Translations under genes and position numbers: made by a program
Shown here: piece after piece, positions 9,191 to 17,612 of the stretch
Position numbering within the stretch: the first letter of the stretch is position 1
Layout of the letters: each line of letters starts with the position of its first letter
NCBI GenBank assembly: GCA_028281165.1
Contig: JANQKI010000253.1
Span: forward strand, 1 to 64,000
Direction of reading: 5' to 3'
From: Opitutaceae bacterium
GTDB lineage: Bacteria; Verrucomicrobiota; Verrucomicrobiia; Opitutales; Opitutaceae
Length of the DNA: 64,000 bases
Notes under the pieces: generated by a model
What the model saw: only the letters and a program-made list of their open reading frames with translations
Database searches by the model: none
Told to the model about the DNA's origin: nothing

Positions 9191-10519
9191 TTATCCCTTC
9201 GTAATCAAATACTCTGCCACCGCTTGATAGGCGGGCAATGAGGTAGGATCGATCCTGGCGTTCTTCGCGGTTGGAAAGGATGCCAAGCGCACGATGACCA
9301 TTTCAGCCAAGGGATCGACGTAGATGGTTTGTCCATGCACCCCGCGCGCAGCGAAAGCTCCGTGTTTATTGTGAAACATCCACCACATGCTACGATAGCT
9401 GCCGCCTGGTAAAGTCGTGTATCCAGCCTTGGCAAAAGCGTTTTTATCGCCGCCGGCCCGAATCTGTTCGACCACCGCTTCCGGGAATAGCCTTTGCCCG
9501 TTGATCTCGCCGCCATTCAGCATCAACAGACCGATGCGTCCGAGGTCTCTCAGGCCCGCGCTCAGTCCGCCCCCGGCAAATGGGGTTCCCTTAGCATCGA
9601 CGGTCATATATCCATCTTGTTCCGCCCCTATCTTGCTCCAGATCCTCTCTGACAGAAGTTCTGTCAGGTCTTTGCCGGTTACCCGCGAAACAATCCATCC
9701 GAGCGCATCGGTATTGATGGTTTTATAACCGAACGCCTCACCGTGGTTCCCATTCTGTCGGACGGTTTGGAGATACTCAAAATAACCATTCGGCCCGCTA
9801 TAGTCGTTTGGTTTGGGCAGCGGGCTTGCCGCCTTCGAATAAATCCAGATATCGGCATCGGGATCGGAGTAATCCTCGCTGTAATCCAGGGCTGTGGTCA
9901 TATCCATGACTTGTCGCACGGTAGCGCTTCCGAATGCGCTGCCCTTGAGTTCAGGAACGATGGAGGAAACGAGGGTTGTGTCGTCCAGTTGTCCTTCGGC
10001 TACGAGAATCTCTGCCAGTAGTCCCGTCATGGATTTGGTCATCGACATGGCGGCATGTTTGCCGAGCTCATCGAGTGAACCAAAATACGCTTCGTAGATT
10101 ACCCGTCCTTTGTGAAGGATAAGCATTCCATCGGTGTAGTTCGCTGATAGGGATTCCTTCCAGGTCATCGATTGGTCAACGCCTGTAGGCGTGAAGCTTA
10201 TGCCATCTATCTTGTCATCGAGGGAATAGGCGAGCGGGATAGGAGCGCCGATACCGCGACTGACCTGTTTGGTCGGCAACAATTCTCGGATATGGCTGAC
10301 CGTCCAGCGCAACTTGGGAAAACTGAAGTAGTCCGATTCCGGCTGCATGATTAGTTTCTCCGCTGGGGGAGGAAAGCCTGTCATCCAACCAAGCTTTCTT
10401 GGGTCCGATGCTTCCGAAGACAAGGGCGCGCCGGATTCGGCAAAGGTTTGATTGAACATCCACAGGATGGCAACCGACGTCACCAAGGTCCGATTCACTC
10501 TCTGGCTTACTTTAAACAT
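9191..10519 (-). CDS. Beta-lactamase-fold serine hydrolase, NylB-like
   Basis: 442 residues with a signal peptide (about 1-27, ending T-F-A). The class C beta-lactamase fold is shown by the S-x-x-K motif 'SMTK', the 'FGYKTINTDALGW' block in the place of the Y-x-N motif, and the late 'RGVHGQTIYVDP' block in place of K-T-G. These three blocks together match the 6-aminohexanoate-dimer hydrolase (NylB)/esterase branch better than AmpC or DD-peptidases. The likely reaction is hydrolysis of an ester or amide in the periplasm; the substrate is unknown. A 12-base gap separates it from the upstream membrane-protein gene, so the two probably form an operon. Confidence 0.85.
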   Translation of the reverse strand: MFKVSQRVNRTLVTSVAILWMFNQTFAESGAPLSSEASDPRKLGWMTGFPPPAEKLIMQPESDYFSFPKLRWTVSHIRELLPTKQVSRGIGAPIPLAYSLDDKIDGISFTPTGVDQSMTWKESLSANYTDGMLILHKGRVIYEAYFGSLDELGKHAAMSMTKSMTGLLAEILVAEGQLDDTTLVSSIVPELKGSAFGSATVRQVMDMTTALDYSEDYSDPDADIWIYSKAASPLPKPNDYSGPNGYFEYLQTVRQNGNHGEAFGYKTINTDALGWIVSRVTGKDLTELLSERIWSKIGAEQDGYMTVDAKGTPFAGGGLSAGLRDLGRIGLLMLNGGEINGQRLFPEAVVEQIRAGGDKNAFAKAGYTTLPGGSYRSMWWMFHNKHGAFAARGVHGQTIYVDPLAEMVIVRLASFPTAKNARIDPTSLPAYQAVAEYLITKG

Positions 10520-10531
10520 GGCTTTTCTATC

Positions 10532-11161
10532 TTAAGGGGTGGTCTTGCTGTTCCTGCTTTTGACGAGCTTCATTTCGCCACTGCTATCCCTTTCAATAAC
10601 AAGGTCCTTTTCGAGTAGCGTGGCATTATTTCTCATTATGCTGATACGGACTTCGTAATTGCTTAACTCTTTTTCTGGGGTGACCGCCATCAGCTCCAAC
10701 ATCCCTTTCATTCCCGAGGTTGGATGAGCAAACGGGTATCTGACTCCAGGCTGGTTTGTAGCCAGAAGATTGCTCATCGCCACGGCAATCACTTCGCGTT
10801 CTTTCGCTGACAATTTGACGGAACCTCCAAGCGAACTGGCAAGCACGGAAACCAGTGAAAAAGGGGCTTTAACAACGCCGGTTACGACTCCGGTAACCGC
10901 TCCTTCGCCGGCTTGCTTGCCCGTCTCCCGGCTGTTTGCCACCAAGGCGACAATATCTTCGATATATATGGGAATGTCTTCGCGTAACTGCTGCGCTTCC
11001 TCGAGAATAGAAGGAATAGAGGTTCGCAGCGATTTCACCTCCGAAATCATAGCAGGGGCTTGGTCGTTCAATCGGTCGATGACCACAGCAAGATAGACGA
11101 AAGAAAGAGCCAGCGCCGTAATGCTGATGGACAAGAGGAAGGTGGTGAGTTCTTTTTTCAT
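10532..11161 (-). CDS. Membrane-anchored protein of unknown function
   Basis: 209 residues. One N-terminal membrane helix (about 7-28) is followed by a helical stretch (about 32-80, possible coiled coil), a Gly/Val-rich segment with 'GAVTGVVTGVVKAPFSLV' (about 88-105), which may associate with the membrane, and a C-terminal alpha/beta part with no motif I recognise. It starts the two-gene - strand unit that ends with the NylB-like hydrolase, so a shared envelope role is plausible but unproven. Confidence 0.65.
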   Translation of the reverse strand: MKKELTTFLLSISITALALSFVYLAVVIDRLNDQAPAMISEVKSLRTSIPSILEEAQQLREDIPIYIEDIVALVANSRETGKQAGEGAVTGVVTGVVKAPFSLVSVLASSLGGSVKLSAKEREVIAVAMSNLLATNQPGVRYPFAHPTSGMKGMLELMAVTPEKELSNYEVRISIMRNNATLLEKDLVIERDSSGEMKLVKSRNSKTTP

Positions 11162-11327
11162 CGACAGGGGGGAGTATCTTGAATGAGCGCTACCCTATGG
11201 ATAGGTTCAACATAACCCCAGGGTGGTGGCAATAAATTCCGATACAAACTCCCGTTTCAGATGATCGAAAAGTGATCCATATTGCCCTTGATGTAACTTC
11301 CTAACTTACCGAAGCAAGCGGCTCTGT

Positions 11328-11644
11328 TTGGGTAATTCGATCGCTATGATAGAAATTACCCAACTAACCCCTACTTCCGCGAATTATTCAAAATCAACCC
11401 AGGATTCAGGAAAAGAGACGCCTGATCGATACGAAGCCTACCCGGATATGCAACCCGGAGTTTGGATGCATCTGAAAATCGGGATCAAGAGAGAGAGGGT
11501 GGATTTTACGCTAACAATATGCATGAGCCTGTATTGATTGTGAATGATCTAAAGCATGGCGGCATTCATAGTGGGAATGTCGGTATTTGGTCTTACACTA
11601 CGACTGAGACGTATTTCGCTAATCTAACAGTGGTTACGCATTAG
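11328..11644 (+). pseudogene. Frameshifted remnant of a DUF1080-like domain protein
   Basis: Two overlapping frames together spell the C-terminal half of a DUF1080-like/3-keto-disaccharide hydrolase or concanavalin-like domain. The first frame gives 'PDRYEAYPDMQPGVWMHLKI'. The other, from about 11495, gives 'GFYANNMHEPVLIVNDLKHG' and then 'GIWSYTTTETYFANLTV' before a stop. The frame changes in the GAGAGAGAGGG tract near 11490-11500. No N-terminal half or start codon with a Shine-Dalgarno is present. It reads as a decayed fragment just upstream of a carbohydrate-active gene. Confidence 0.6.
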
Positions 11645-11768
11645 CGATTCAGTCCTATCTGGATTTTCGCTTTTTAAAGTGCAGTTTAAATCTTGTCGGT
11701 TAGCTTCAGTGTGTAAATTGAAGCTGGAGTTTTATCCATTAGCTTCCATAAACCTGTTACGATTCTCT

Positions 11769-14375
11769 ATGGCAAAGAATGTGACGCTCCTTCTATTTGG
11801 ATTGCTGGGCAGCATAGCTTTTCCTCTCCGCGCTAGCTTGTATGAGGTAAATGAGTACGGCGCGACTGGCGATGGGGTGGCAGATGATACGGAGGCGATT
11901 CAATCTACCATCGATGCCGCTTACGAGGCGGGTGGCGGTCATGTTTTGGTGACGCCTGGCGATTACGTTGTCGGACCGCTGCATCTGAAAAGCAACATCA
12001 CGTTTGAAATCCAAGCTGGGGCGACACTTTGGTGCACCGAGAACATTGGAGCCTTCTATAGGATTGGCCGTGAGCTCACGTCGCGAGAAATTAGCGATTG
12101 GAAAGGGCTACACACGGATTTCCAGATGATAAACGGAGATGGTCTCAAGAACGTATCCATTGTAGGGAAGGGGACGATTAATGGTCGTGGATCTTCGCAA
12201 TGGTGGGGCAAGCAGAAGATTCGCCCTTATGTTATCCGGATTCGGGATTCGGAGAAAGTTTCATTCGAGGACGTGACGGTTCGAGAGTCGCCGTTCCATT
12301 CCTTCAATTTTTCGAACACAGAAGGGCTCTTGGTTCGAGGCGTCGTTTTGCGAAACGATCCCCGTAGTCCGAATACAGACGGTCTTCATGTTTTCAACTG
12401 TCGTCGGGTCCGCATCGCCCAAGTCGATTTCGACACAGGAGACGATTGCCTCCTCACACCGGGTTCGGAGGATGTAGTCGTTACGAACTCACGCTTCAGG
12501 ACGACCTGGGGCGTGTGGTGGCCAAGTCGCGAATGTAGGCGTATTTCCATTACGAATTGCGTGGTGGATTGCCAAATGCTGATCAAGGACTTTCGACATG
12601 CGGAAGACGTCGTGATTTCCGGGATTGTCGCGACGGGTCCAGGTCGGCTTTTTTCCAGCTATGGAGGCCCGCTAAAGAATGTGTTGATTAGCGATGTAAT
12701 AGCCAATGGCTGGTCGCAAGGGGGCTGGTTTATCAATGGGGAGAACATCACTTTGGATAATGTGCATATCATCCGCCAACCGGGCAGTGGTAACGATTTT
12801 CTTAAGAACGGTTTTTCCTTCAAGGATGTGAGGGGATTAGCATTGCGGAACGTGTCTATCGAGAATGTTGAATCGGGCTCGGCTCTCTATTGTGAAAATG
12901 TGGCTGATCTTGAAGTTGCTGGTTTCCAAAGTACGGGAGTGCCAGACACTGAACCTGTCATTTCATTAAGCAATGTATCCACTGTTCGCTTGCATGGAAA
13001 TCAAGGTACGCCTGGTAGCGTTTTCGCTCGTATCGAAGGCTTGGATTCAAATGACATTCGCTATGTTGGGAATGATTTGAATGGAGCGAGAATCGAGATT
13101 GACGACGGAATTCTTAAGGATTCAGTCCAGCAAGCGAAGGCAGTTGTCGTATCGTTTGACGCCCCGCGTAGCTTGGTGGCTGATGAAGCCTTTTCCGTAA
13201 AGGCTAGAGTCGCAAGCGATGACGTTTTCGCCGGGGCTTTTCCGCTCGCTTTATTGATCGATAATGAAATTGTATCCAATAAATGGGTATGGATGGAGCC
13301 TGGAGAAGAACGGGAAATTGAGTTGAAAGGTCCTCCTATGTATGTAGCAAAACGCTACGAGATAGGGGTTGTCAATCTCCCGGCCAAGAGAGTTTGGTTG
13401 GAGGGAAGACCGGCTCGACTAGCGGTTAGGGATGTCAAGCTAGACCTTTGGGATCGAATCATTCCCATAGGAAAAGAGGTTTCAATCAAGGCCACTGTTC
13501 AGAATGCGGGCAGTAATGCGGCTTCGCTACCCGTGTCGTTGAAGGATGGCGACGCGATTTCTCATGAAAAACTATTGAAGTTGGAGCCTGGAGAACAAGC
13601 TGACGTTTCCTTTGCTTTCAGTTCCAGCTCTGCTGGCTCTCGCCAGCTTTTCATCAACGATCAATGGAGCTCGTATTTGAAAGTGTATGACGGAGCAGAG
13701 GACTCCATTTTCTTGCATTACGATTTTAATAGTCTGGAAGATGATAAACTGGTTGATTCCTCGGGGTTGGGTTTCCATGGAATGGCCAAGTCAAATGAGG
13801 GTGGCGCTCCGCCTCGATTGAAAGCAGGTGTTGCTGGTCAGGCGCTTCAATTCAATGGGGAATCCGCTTTCGCCGAAACCCCACGCATGTTGTTTTCTTT
13901 CCCGATGACAATCTCGCTCTGGGCTCAAGCTGGATCTTTGACGCCCTCTAGCACCGCAGGTCGGCAGATGATACTCTACGCTAGCGAGCCGATGGGAAAT
14001 GATGGATACGGTCCAGAGCCGGAGATCCACTTTATGCGAGCGGCAGGGGATACTTTCACTTTTTGGACAAACGAGGGTGCTCGACGACTCGACTTGAGAT
14101 ATCCGATAGGCAGCGAGTCGGATTGGCAGCATATCGTTGTTGTCTATGATGAAGAATCCCGAATGTACATCGATGGTAAGGAAGTCAGCGTTCAGCAAGG
14201 TATTCGCTCTCCGATGACAGAAAGCTATGCGGACCGGATTTACATCGGTCGGCCCAATGTTGACTATTTGCGCTATTTCAATGGAGCCTTGGACGAGCTT
14301 ACGTTTTTCCGCGAAGCATTAAACTCGGAGCAAGTGGAAAAACTATACCAAAGCTACCATCCTAACCAACGATAG
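11769..14375 (+). CDS. Exported GH28-like (polygalacturonase-fold) protein with C-terminal LamG domain
   Basis: 868 residues from the ATG at 11769, chosen because a good signal peptide follows (LLLFGLLGSIAFPLRA). The pectate-lyase-3/GH28 beta-helix (about 25-440) opens with 'YGATGDGVADDTEAIQ' and has the GH28 'NTDG' (D204) and 'GDDC' (D225, D226) motifs. The GHG histidine motif is missing: the equivalent stretch reads T-W-G-V-W-W near 245-251. The R-I-K motif is reduced to L-I-K. A Ig/CARDB-like segment (about 460-640) and a LamG/concanavalin domain (about 650-868) follow. It probably binds or cleaves an extracellular polysaccharide; the altered catalytic site makes classic polygalacturonase activity uncertain. 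Confidence 0.85.
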   Translation: MAKNVTLLLFGLLGSIAFPLRASLYEVNEYGATGDGVADDTEAIQSTIDAAYEAGGGHVLVTPGDYVVGPLHLKSNITFEIQAGATLWCTENIGAFYRIGRELTSREISDWKGLHTDFQMINGDGLKNVSIVGKGTINGRGSSQWWGKQKIRPYVIRIRDSEKVSFEDVTVRESPFHSFNFSNTEGLLVRGVVLRNDPRSPNTDGLHVFNCRRVRIAQVDFDTGDDCLLTPGSEDVVVTNSRFRTTWGVWWPSRECRRISITNCVVDCQMLIKDFRHAEDVVISGIVATGPGRLFSSYGGPLKNVLISDVIANGWSQGGWFINGENITLDNVHIIRQPGSGNDFLKNGFSFKDVRGLALRNVSIENVESGSALYCENVADLEVAGFQSTGVPDTEPVISLSNVSTVRLHGNQGTPGSVFARIEGLDSNDIRYVGNDLNGARIEIDDGILKDSVQQAKAVVVSFDAPRSLVADEAFSVKARVASDDVFAGAFPLALLIDNEIVSNKWVWMEPGEEREIELKGPPMYVAKRYEIGVVNLPAKRVWLEGRPARLAVRDVKLDLWDRIIPIGKEVSIKATVQNAGSNAASLPVSLKDGDAISHEKLLKLEPGEQADVSFAFSSSSAGSRQLFINDQWSSYLKVYDGAEDSIFLHYDFNSLEDDKLVDSSGLGFHGMAKSNEGGAPPRLKAGVAGQALQFNGESAFAETPRMLFSFPMTISLWAQAGSLTPSSTAGRQMILYASEPMGNDGYGPEPEIHFMRAAGDTFTFWTNEGARRLDLRYPIGSESDWQHIVVVYDEESRMYIDGKEVSVQQGIRSPMTESYADRIYIGRPNVDYLRYFNGALDELTFFREALNSEQVEKLYQSYHPNQR

Positions 14376-14384
14376 GATTTTATC

Positions 14385-14756
14385 ATGCCGATTCTCGAAG
14401 TTGAGTTTCTGAAACGAGTTTCTTCTGACGAGCCTGACAAGGCTACGGTGCAGAAGCTGGCTGATGCCGCGGGAAAGATCTTCGGGACTGGACCTGGTCG
14501 CACCTGGGTGAAAATGAAACCATTATCGATCGAGCACTACGCTGAAAACGACTGCCAACTGCCGGATGATGCGCGTCCGATTATGGTGACGATTCTTAAA
14601 TCGAAAACGCCGGACGGCGAGGAGCTTGAGCGAGAAGTCACTCGATTAACGGAAGCTTTTGCTGAGATTCTGGATCGCCCGACTGAAAACATACATCTCA
14701 AATATGAACCTGAAGGCGCGGGTAGAGTAGCCTTTGGAGGGAAACTGGTAGAGTGA
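14385..14756 (+). CDS. Tautomerase/MIF-like protein
   Basis: 123 residues starting M-P-I-L-E-V. Proline 2, which becomes the N-terminal base after Met removal, is the catalytic residue of the tautomerase superfamily. The length and the second half ('RPIMVTILKSKTPDGEELEREVTRL', 'TENIHLKYEP', 'GRVAFGGKL') fit the fused two-unit, MIF-like size rather than the 60-residue 4-oxalocrotonate tautomerase. It lies 9 bases after the GH28-like gene, so cotranscription is likely and a role in processing a sugar-acid breakdown product is possible. Confidence 0.7.
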   Translation: MPILEVEFLKRVSSDEPDKATVQKLADAAGKIFGTGPGRTWVKMKPLSIEHYAENDCQLPDDARPIMVTILKSKTPDGEELEREVTRLTEAFAEILDRPTENIHLKYEPEGAGRVAFGGKLVE

Positions 14757-14778
14757 ATTCATTGGCAAAGCTTCTGAT

Positions 14779-14797
14779 CGTCGATCAGCGATCGACG
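14779..14797. repeat. Short hairpin after the tautomerase gene
   Basis: CGTCGATC and GATCGACG pair around AGC, 23 bases after the stop codon. There is no T-run, so a terminator role is only possible. Confidence 0.35.
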
Positions 14798-14926
14798 CTA
14801 TAAAGATCGCCTGCAGACCGGCTTCGAATGTAGCAAGCGATCATTTATAATTAGGAATCAAGGCTGAAGGTCAGATACATTTTCCGAGTCTTGACAGGTC
14901 AGGACCTCTCTTGGCCTAATCCGCCG

Positions 14927-16051
14927 ATGCGCTTTGAATTCATTAGCGGCTTGCGAGGTATCGCGATTCTCGGCGTTTTGTATCATCATCTCTTCTACCG
15001 ATTTACACCGCCTGGGTATGGCAAGATTTCGCTGGGAGGCTTTGACTTTCTTCCGTTGAGTTTTCTTTCGAACGGTTGGCTTGGAGTGAATCTGTTTTTC
15101 GCATTATCGGGTTTCGTTTTGGCCTATCCGTATTTTTCCGGCAGGCGATCTATGGATACGGTTTCGGATGCCAAGCAGTTTTATCGCCGCCGCTGCAAGA
15201 GGCTCTTTCCGCTCTATTTCTTTAGCGTAGTGGTTTGTATGATATGGATATCGCCCTTTGTGAATAGCGAGCATCCTTGGAAGGACCTGTTTTTGATGAG
15301 TACCTTCACCTACGTTTTCACTATCGAAATGTTTGGGCCGAGCTATAATTGGATCCTCTGGTCCCTGGCCATTGAAGTATGGTTCAGCGCTGTATTTCCT
15401 TTTCTATTACTGGGAATCAGAAAGTGGGGGATGCTCAAAAACGCGCTGGGCGTTTTCCTGGTCGCGCTTCTGGTTCGTGTTTGGGGAAACAGCGAGGCTT
15501 TCAGCTATATGGGGAACCCCTACATCAATCCAGTCAAGGATAGTTTCATCGGTCGCTTGGATGATTTCATGGTAGGCATCCTTTGCGCGTGGCTGGGGGT
15601 CAGGAACGGGGCTCGTTTCATTTCCAGCCGGAATGCTATGGCGTACCTCGGACTTTCTGTGATTCTGTTTTGGATCGTTGCCATGTTGTGGGATTACGTA
15701 TTGCTGGAACAACTCACCCTTGCTTGGCGACCCTACCTTAGTCTGATTGTCAATGCATCCATATTTCTGGCTATTATTTCGCTATATCGGATGGAGAATC
15801 CGATGAGGAAATACATATTCGAAAGTCGGATACTGACTTGGCCAGGAGCCATGTCCTACTCACTATACATTTGGCATGGCGTAACCATCGCTTGGATTAT
15901 TCAAGGCCAATGGACTTTTGAACGCGTATCGATTTATTTGTTTCTCATCGCTGCTCTGTCCACTCTGAGCTATCGCTACATCGAATTCGGCAGCGTCAAG
16001 ACATGGCGAACTTTGTTCTTCCCTTCCGATAGGGATGGCAAAGAAAAGTAG
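14927..16051 (+). CDS. Acyltransferase family 3 membrane protein (OafA-like)
   Basis: About 374 residues with roughly ten membrane helices. The N-terminal 'FISGLRGIAILGVLYHH' is the acyltransferase-3 signature containing the catalytic-site His; 'GVNLFFALSGFVL' and 'FYRRRCKRLFPLYFF' follow as expected. The family moves acetyl or other acyl groups from a cytoplasmic donor to surface sugars. The ATG at 14927 puts the signature at the usual distance from the N-terminus; an in-frame TTG at 14891 is an alternative, and neither has a clear Shine-Dalgarno. The acceptor (O-antigen, peptidoglycan or exopolysaccharide) cannot be told from context. Confidence 0.88.
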   Translation: MRFEFISGLRGIAILGVLYHHLFYRFTPPGYGKISLGGFDFLPLSFLSNGWLGVNLFFALSGFVLAYPYFSGRRSMDTVSDAKQFYRRRCKRLFPLYFFSVVVCMIWISPFVNSEHPWKDLFLMSTFTYVFTIEMFGPSYNWILWSLAIEVWFSAVFPFLLLGIRKWGMLKNALGVFLVALLVRVWGNSEAFSYMGNPYINPVKDSFIGRLDDFMVGILCAWLGVRNGARFISSRNAMAYLGLSVILFWIVAMLWDYVLLEQLTLAWRPYLSLIVNASIFLAIISLYRMENPMRKYIFESRILTWPGAMSYSLYIWHGVTIAWIIQGQWTFERVSIYLFLIAALSTLSYRYIEFGSVKTWRTLFFPSDRDGKEK

Positions 16052-16123
16052 TTGTTCGGGTAATACTAGATTTAGGAAACGATAAGTCTCAAGTTCTGGA
16101 GGAGCCAATGCTCTCATCCCACA

Positions 16124-16489
16124 AAGCGCCTAGGCGTCAAGTTAAGTCGTATTAATTTTATAATCAATATGATAGATCCTGTTCCCGCGAAGCGAGGATC
16201 TGATTCCGAGAGGAATCACTGTTCATTCAATTATGCTAGTTGAGTAATTTAACATCGCTCCTTCGTCGCTGGATCTCGCTTCGCGAGAACAGTTCCGAGG
16301 CGCAGCCGACAAGACCGGGCCCGCAGGGAGCCGGAACATGTCCCCGCCACGGCGGGGACAGCAGGATCTAAATAGGCAACGCGAATAAAAGCTTCGATTG
16401 CACGTCGAAAACCGAGATGATAATGCCTTAAGAATCCCTGACTTGTTGAACATAAGATTGATAGAAGTTAAGTTGACGCCTAGGCGCTT
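16124..16489. mobile_element. MITE-like element with terminal inverted repeats
   Basis: The 17-base end AAGCGCCTAGGCGTCAA (16124-16140) is repeated exactly inverted at 16473-16489. After one mismatch TTAA is shared, and weaker similarity continues for about 15 more bases. The inside is non-coding and palindromic: CTGTTC.CGCGAAGCGAG at 16179-16200 has its inverted copy at 16271-16292, and TGTCCCCGCC/GGCGGGGACA forms a hairpin at 16339-16360. Size, ends and lack of coding fit a non-autonomous mobile element. No target-site duplication could be confirmed. Confidence 0.55.
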
Positions 16490-16506
16490 GGCGGGACTAC
16501 ATTGTG

Positions 16507-16526
16507 CCATGGTCGTGAGACCATGG
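16507..16526. repeat. Perfect 8-bp hairpin
   Basis: CCATGGTC and GACCATGG around GTGA, between the MITE-like element and the REPIN. Confidence 0.5.
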
Positions 16527-16534
16527 ATAAAAGG

Positions 16535-16603
16535 GTAGGGAGGCATGTCCTCATGCCTCCGTTTATTTACGTTGATCGGAGGCTTGGGGACAAGCCTCCC
16601 TAC
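16535..16603. repeat. REPIN: two inverted GTAG-headed REP hairpins
   Basis: The left REP is GTAG (16535-16538) followed by the hairpin GGAGGCATG-TCCT-CATGCCTCC (16539-16560). The right REP, inverted, is the hairpin GGAGGCTTG-GGGA-CAAGCCTCC (16578-16599) followed by CTAC (16600-16603). Two REPs of the same family in opposite orientation define a REPIN, the form thought to be mobilised by RAYT transposases. No RAYT gene is in the window. Confidence 0.75.
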
Positions 16604-16656
16604 CAAGAATGGAGCTACTATTGCAGGCATTGAAACATGCCCGTTGTTAGTACCCG

Positions 16657-17547
16657 CTAAAACAAATCGAGCTGTTCCTCTTTCACGGTTTCTTGGAGAC
16701 CTTCGCTGGCCAGCTTTGGGAATTCAGGGAGGAGGGGATTAAGCTTCCGCAATTGTTCATGCAAAGTCTTTGCCACGAACGGCGCTAAGGTCTTGTTGGC
16801 CGCATGAGAAAAAATGTAGGGATGCTTGTCCTCGAGTATCCATTTGTTTATGATAGGCGCCCATTCTTTGATCCAGGGCATGTTTTGCTCCATAGTATTC
16901 CGACAAACCAGTCTCAGAAAAGGTCGAGGACCAATGGCGGTCTTTCGAACGGGCATCTTTGGTTTACGTGACTGAGCGCTTTCTTCGTAAGCATCTTCTG
17001 GTTCAGCAGAAAAGAGTGGCCGACTGTCGAAAATCACCTTGCTGATCCCTAGCTTTTCAAGCAGGTCGTCCAATCTTTCTTCATTATCTCCCTGATCAAA
17101 CCAGCTAACATGTCTTGCTTCGACTGCATATTCGAAATCCTTGGGAAGCGAATTGAGAAAATTGGCTAGTGTATCGAAATGATTGATATTGAAGGAAGGA
17201 GGCAGTTGAAGATAGGACGGACCCAATTTGTCTCCATGCTGAAGAGCCTCCAGCGCTTTGAAAAACGCTTTGGATTCTTCTTGGCAGCTCTGCAGTCTTC
17301 TCTCGTGCGAAACGGACTTTGGGAATTTAGGCGCAAAGCGAAAGCCGTCGCTCGATTCCGCCATCCACTTCTCTATGGTTGAAAGGGGAGGAAGAGCGTA
17401 GAAAAGCGTATTGGCTTCTACGGCACTGAAGACCTTTGAGTACACATGGAGCAGTTGGCTGTGATCCGTTTTTGAAGGAAAGACAGGACCAATCCAATCG
17501 TTGTGCGCCCAAGCGGGGCAGCCTGTGTAGTAGGGATGAGTTTGAAT
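16657..17547 (-). CDS. DUF72 (YecE-like) family protein with unclear start
   Basis: A TIM-barrel-like DUF72 protein. It has 'VEANTLFYALP', 'FRFAPKFPKSVSHE', 'LGPSYLQLPPSF', 'YAVEARHVSWF' and 'RLVCRN' in family order. The conserved N-terminus 'GCPAWAHNDWIG' is encoded upstream of the first standard start (GTG 17445), in the same frame up to a stop at 17554-17556, with no ATG/GTG/TTG on the way. Only ATT (17547) or ATA could serve. The 5' edge runs into an AT-rich repeat (17544-17574), so the native start may have been lost or displaced. The biochemical function of DUF72 is unknown. If translated only from GTG 17445 it would lack the first strand. Confidence 0.8.
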   Translation of the reverse strand: MQTHPYYTGCPAWAHNDWIGPVFPSKTDHSQLLHVYSKVFSAVEANTLFYALPPLSTIEKWMAESSDGFRFAPKFPKSVSHERRLQSCQEESKAFFKALEALQHGDKLGPSYLQLPPSFNINHFDTLANFLNSLPKDFEYAVEARHVSWFDQGDNEERLDDLLEKLGISKVIFDSRPLFSAEPEDAYEESAQSRKPKMPVRKTAIGPRPFLRLVCRNTMEQNMPWIKEWAPIINKWILEDKHPYIFSHAANKTLAPFVAKTLHEQLRKLNPLLPEFPKLASEGLQETVKEEQLDLF

Positions 17548-17574
17548 TATGAATTAGGAGTTAGGAATTATGAA
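17544..17574. repeat. AT-rich direct repeat abutting the DUF72 5' end
   Basis: GAATTATGAA occurs at 17544-17553 and 17565-17574 with TTAGGA twice between (17554 and 17561). This resembles the ATTAGGAATTATGAA-type repeats scattered in many bacterial genomes. Confidence 0.5.
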
Positions 17575-17612
17575 AGCAGGAGAAACTGTAGAGTCTGGAC
17601 GCATAGGAGTTT

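Larger units (their letters stand above)
16052..16656. other. Repeat-filled intergenic region
   Basis: About 600 bases without a gene. It contains a MITE-like element (16124-16489), a short palindrome (16507-16526) and a REPIN (16535-16603). A 135-codon frame on the - strand (16630-16223) runs straight through these repeats and is judged non-coding. Confidence 0.7.

Noticed and set aside
16223-16630. 135-codon - strand frame
   Set aside because: It runs through the MITE-like element and the REPIN, so it is repeat DNA that happens to be open.
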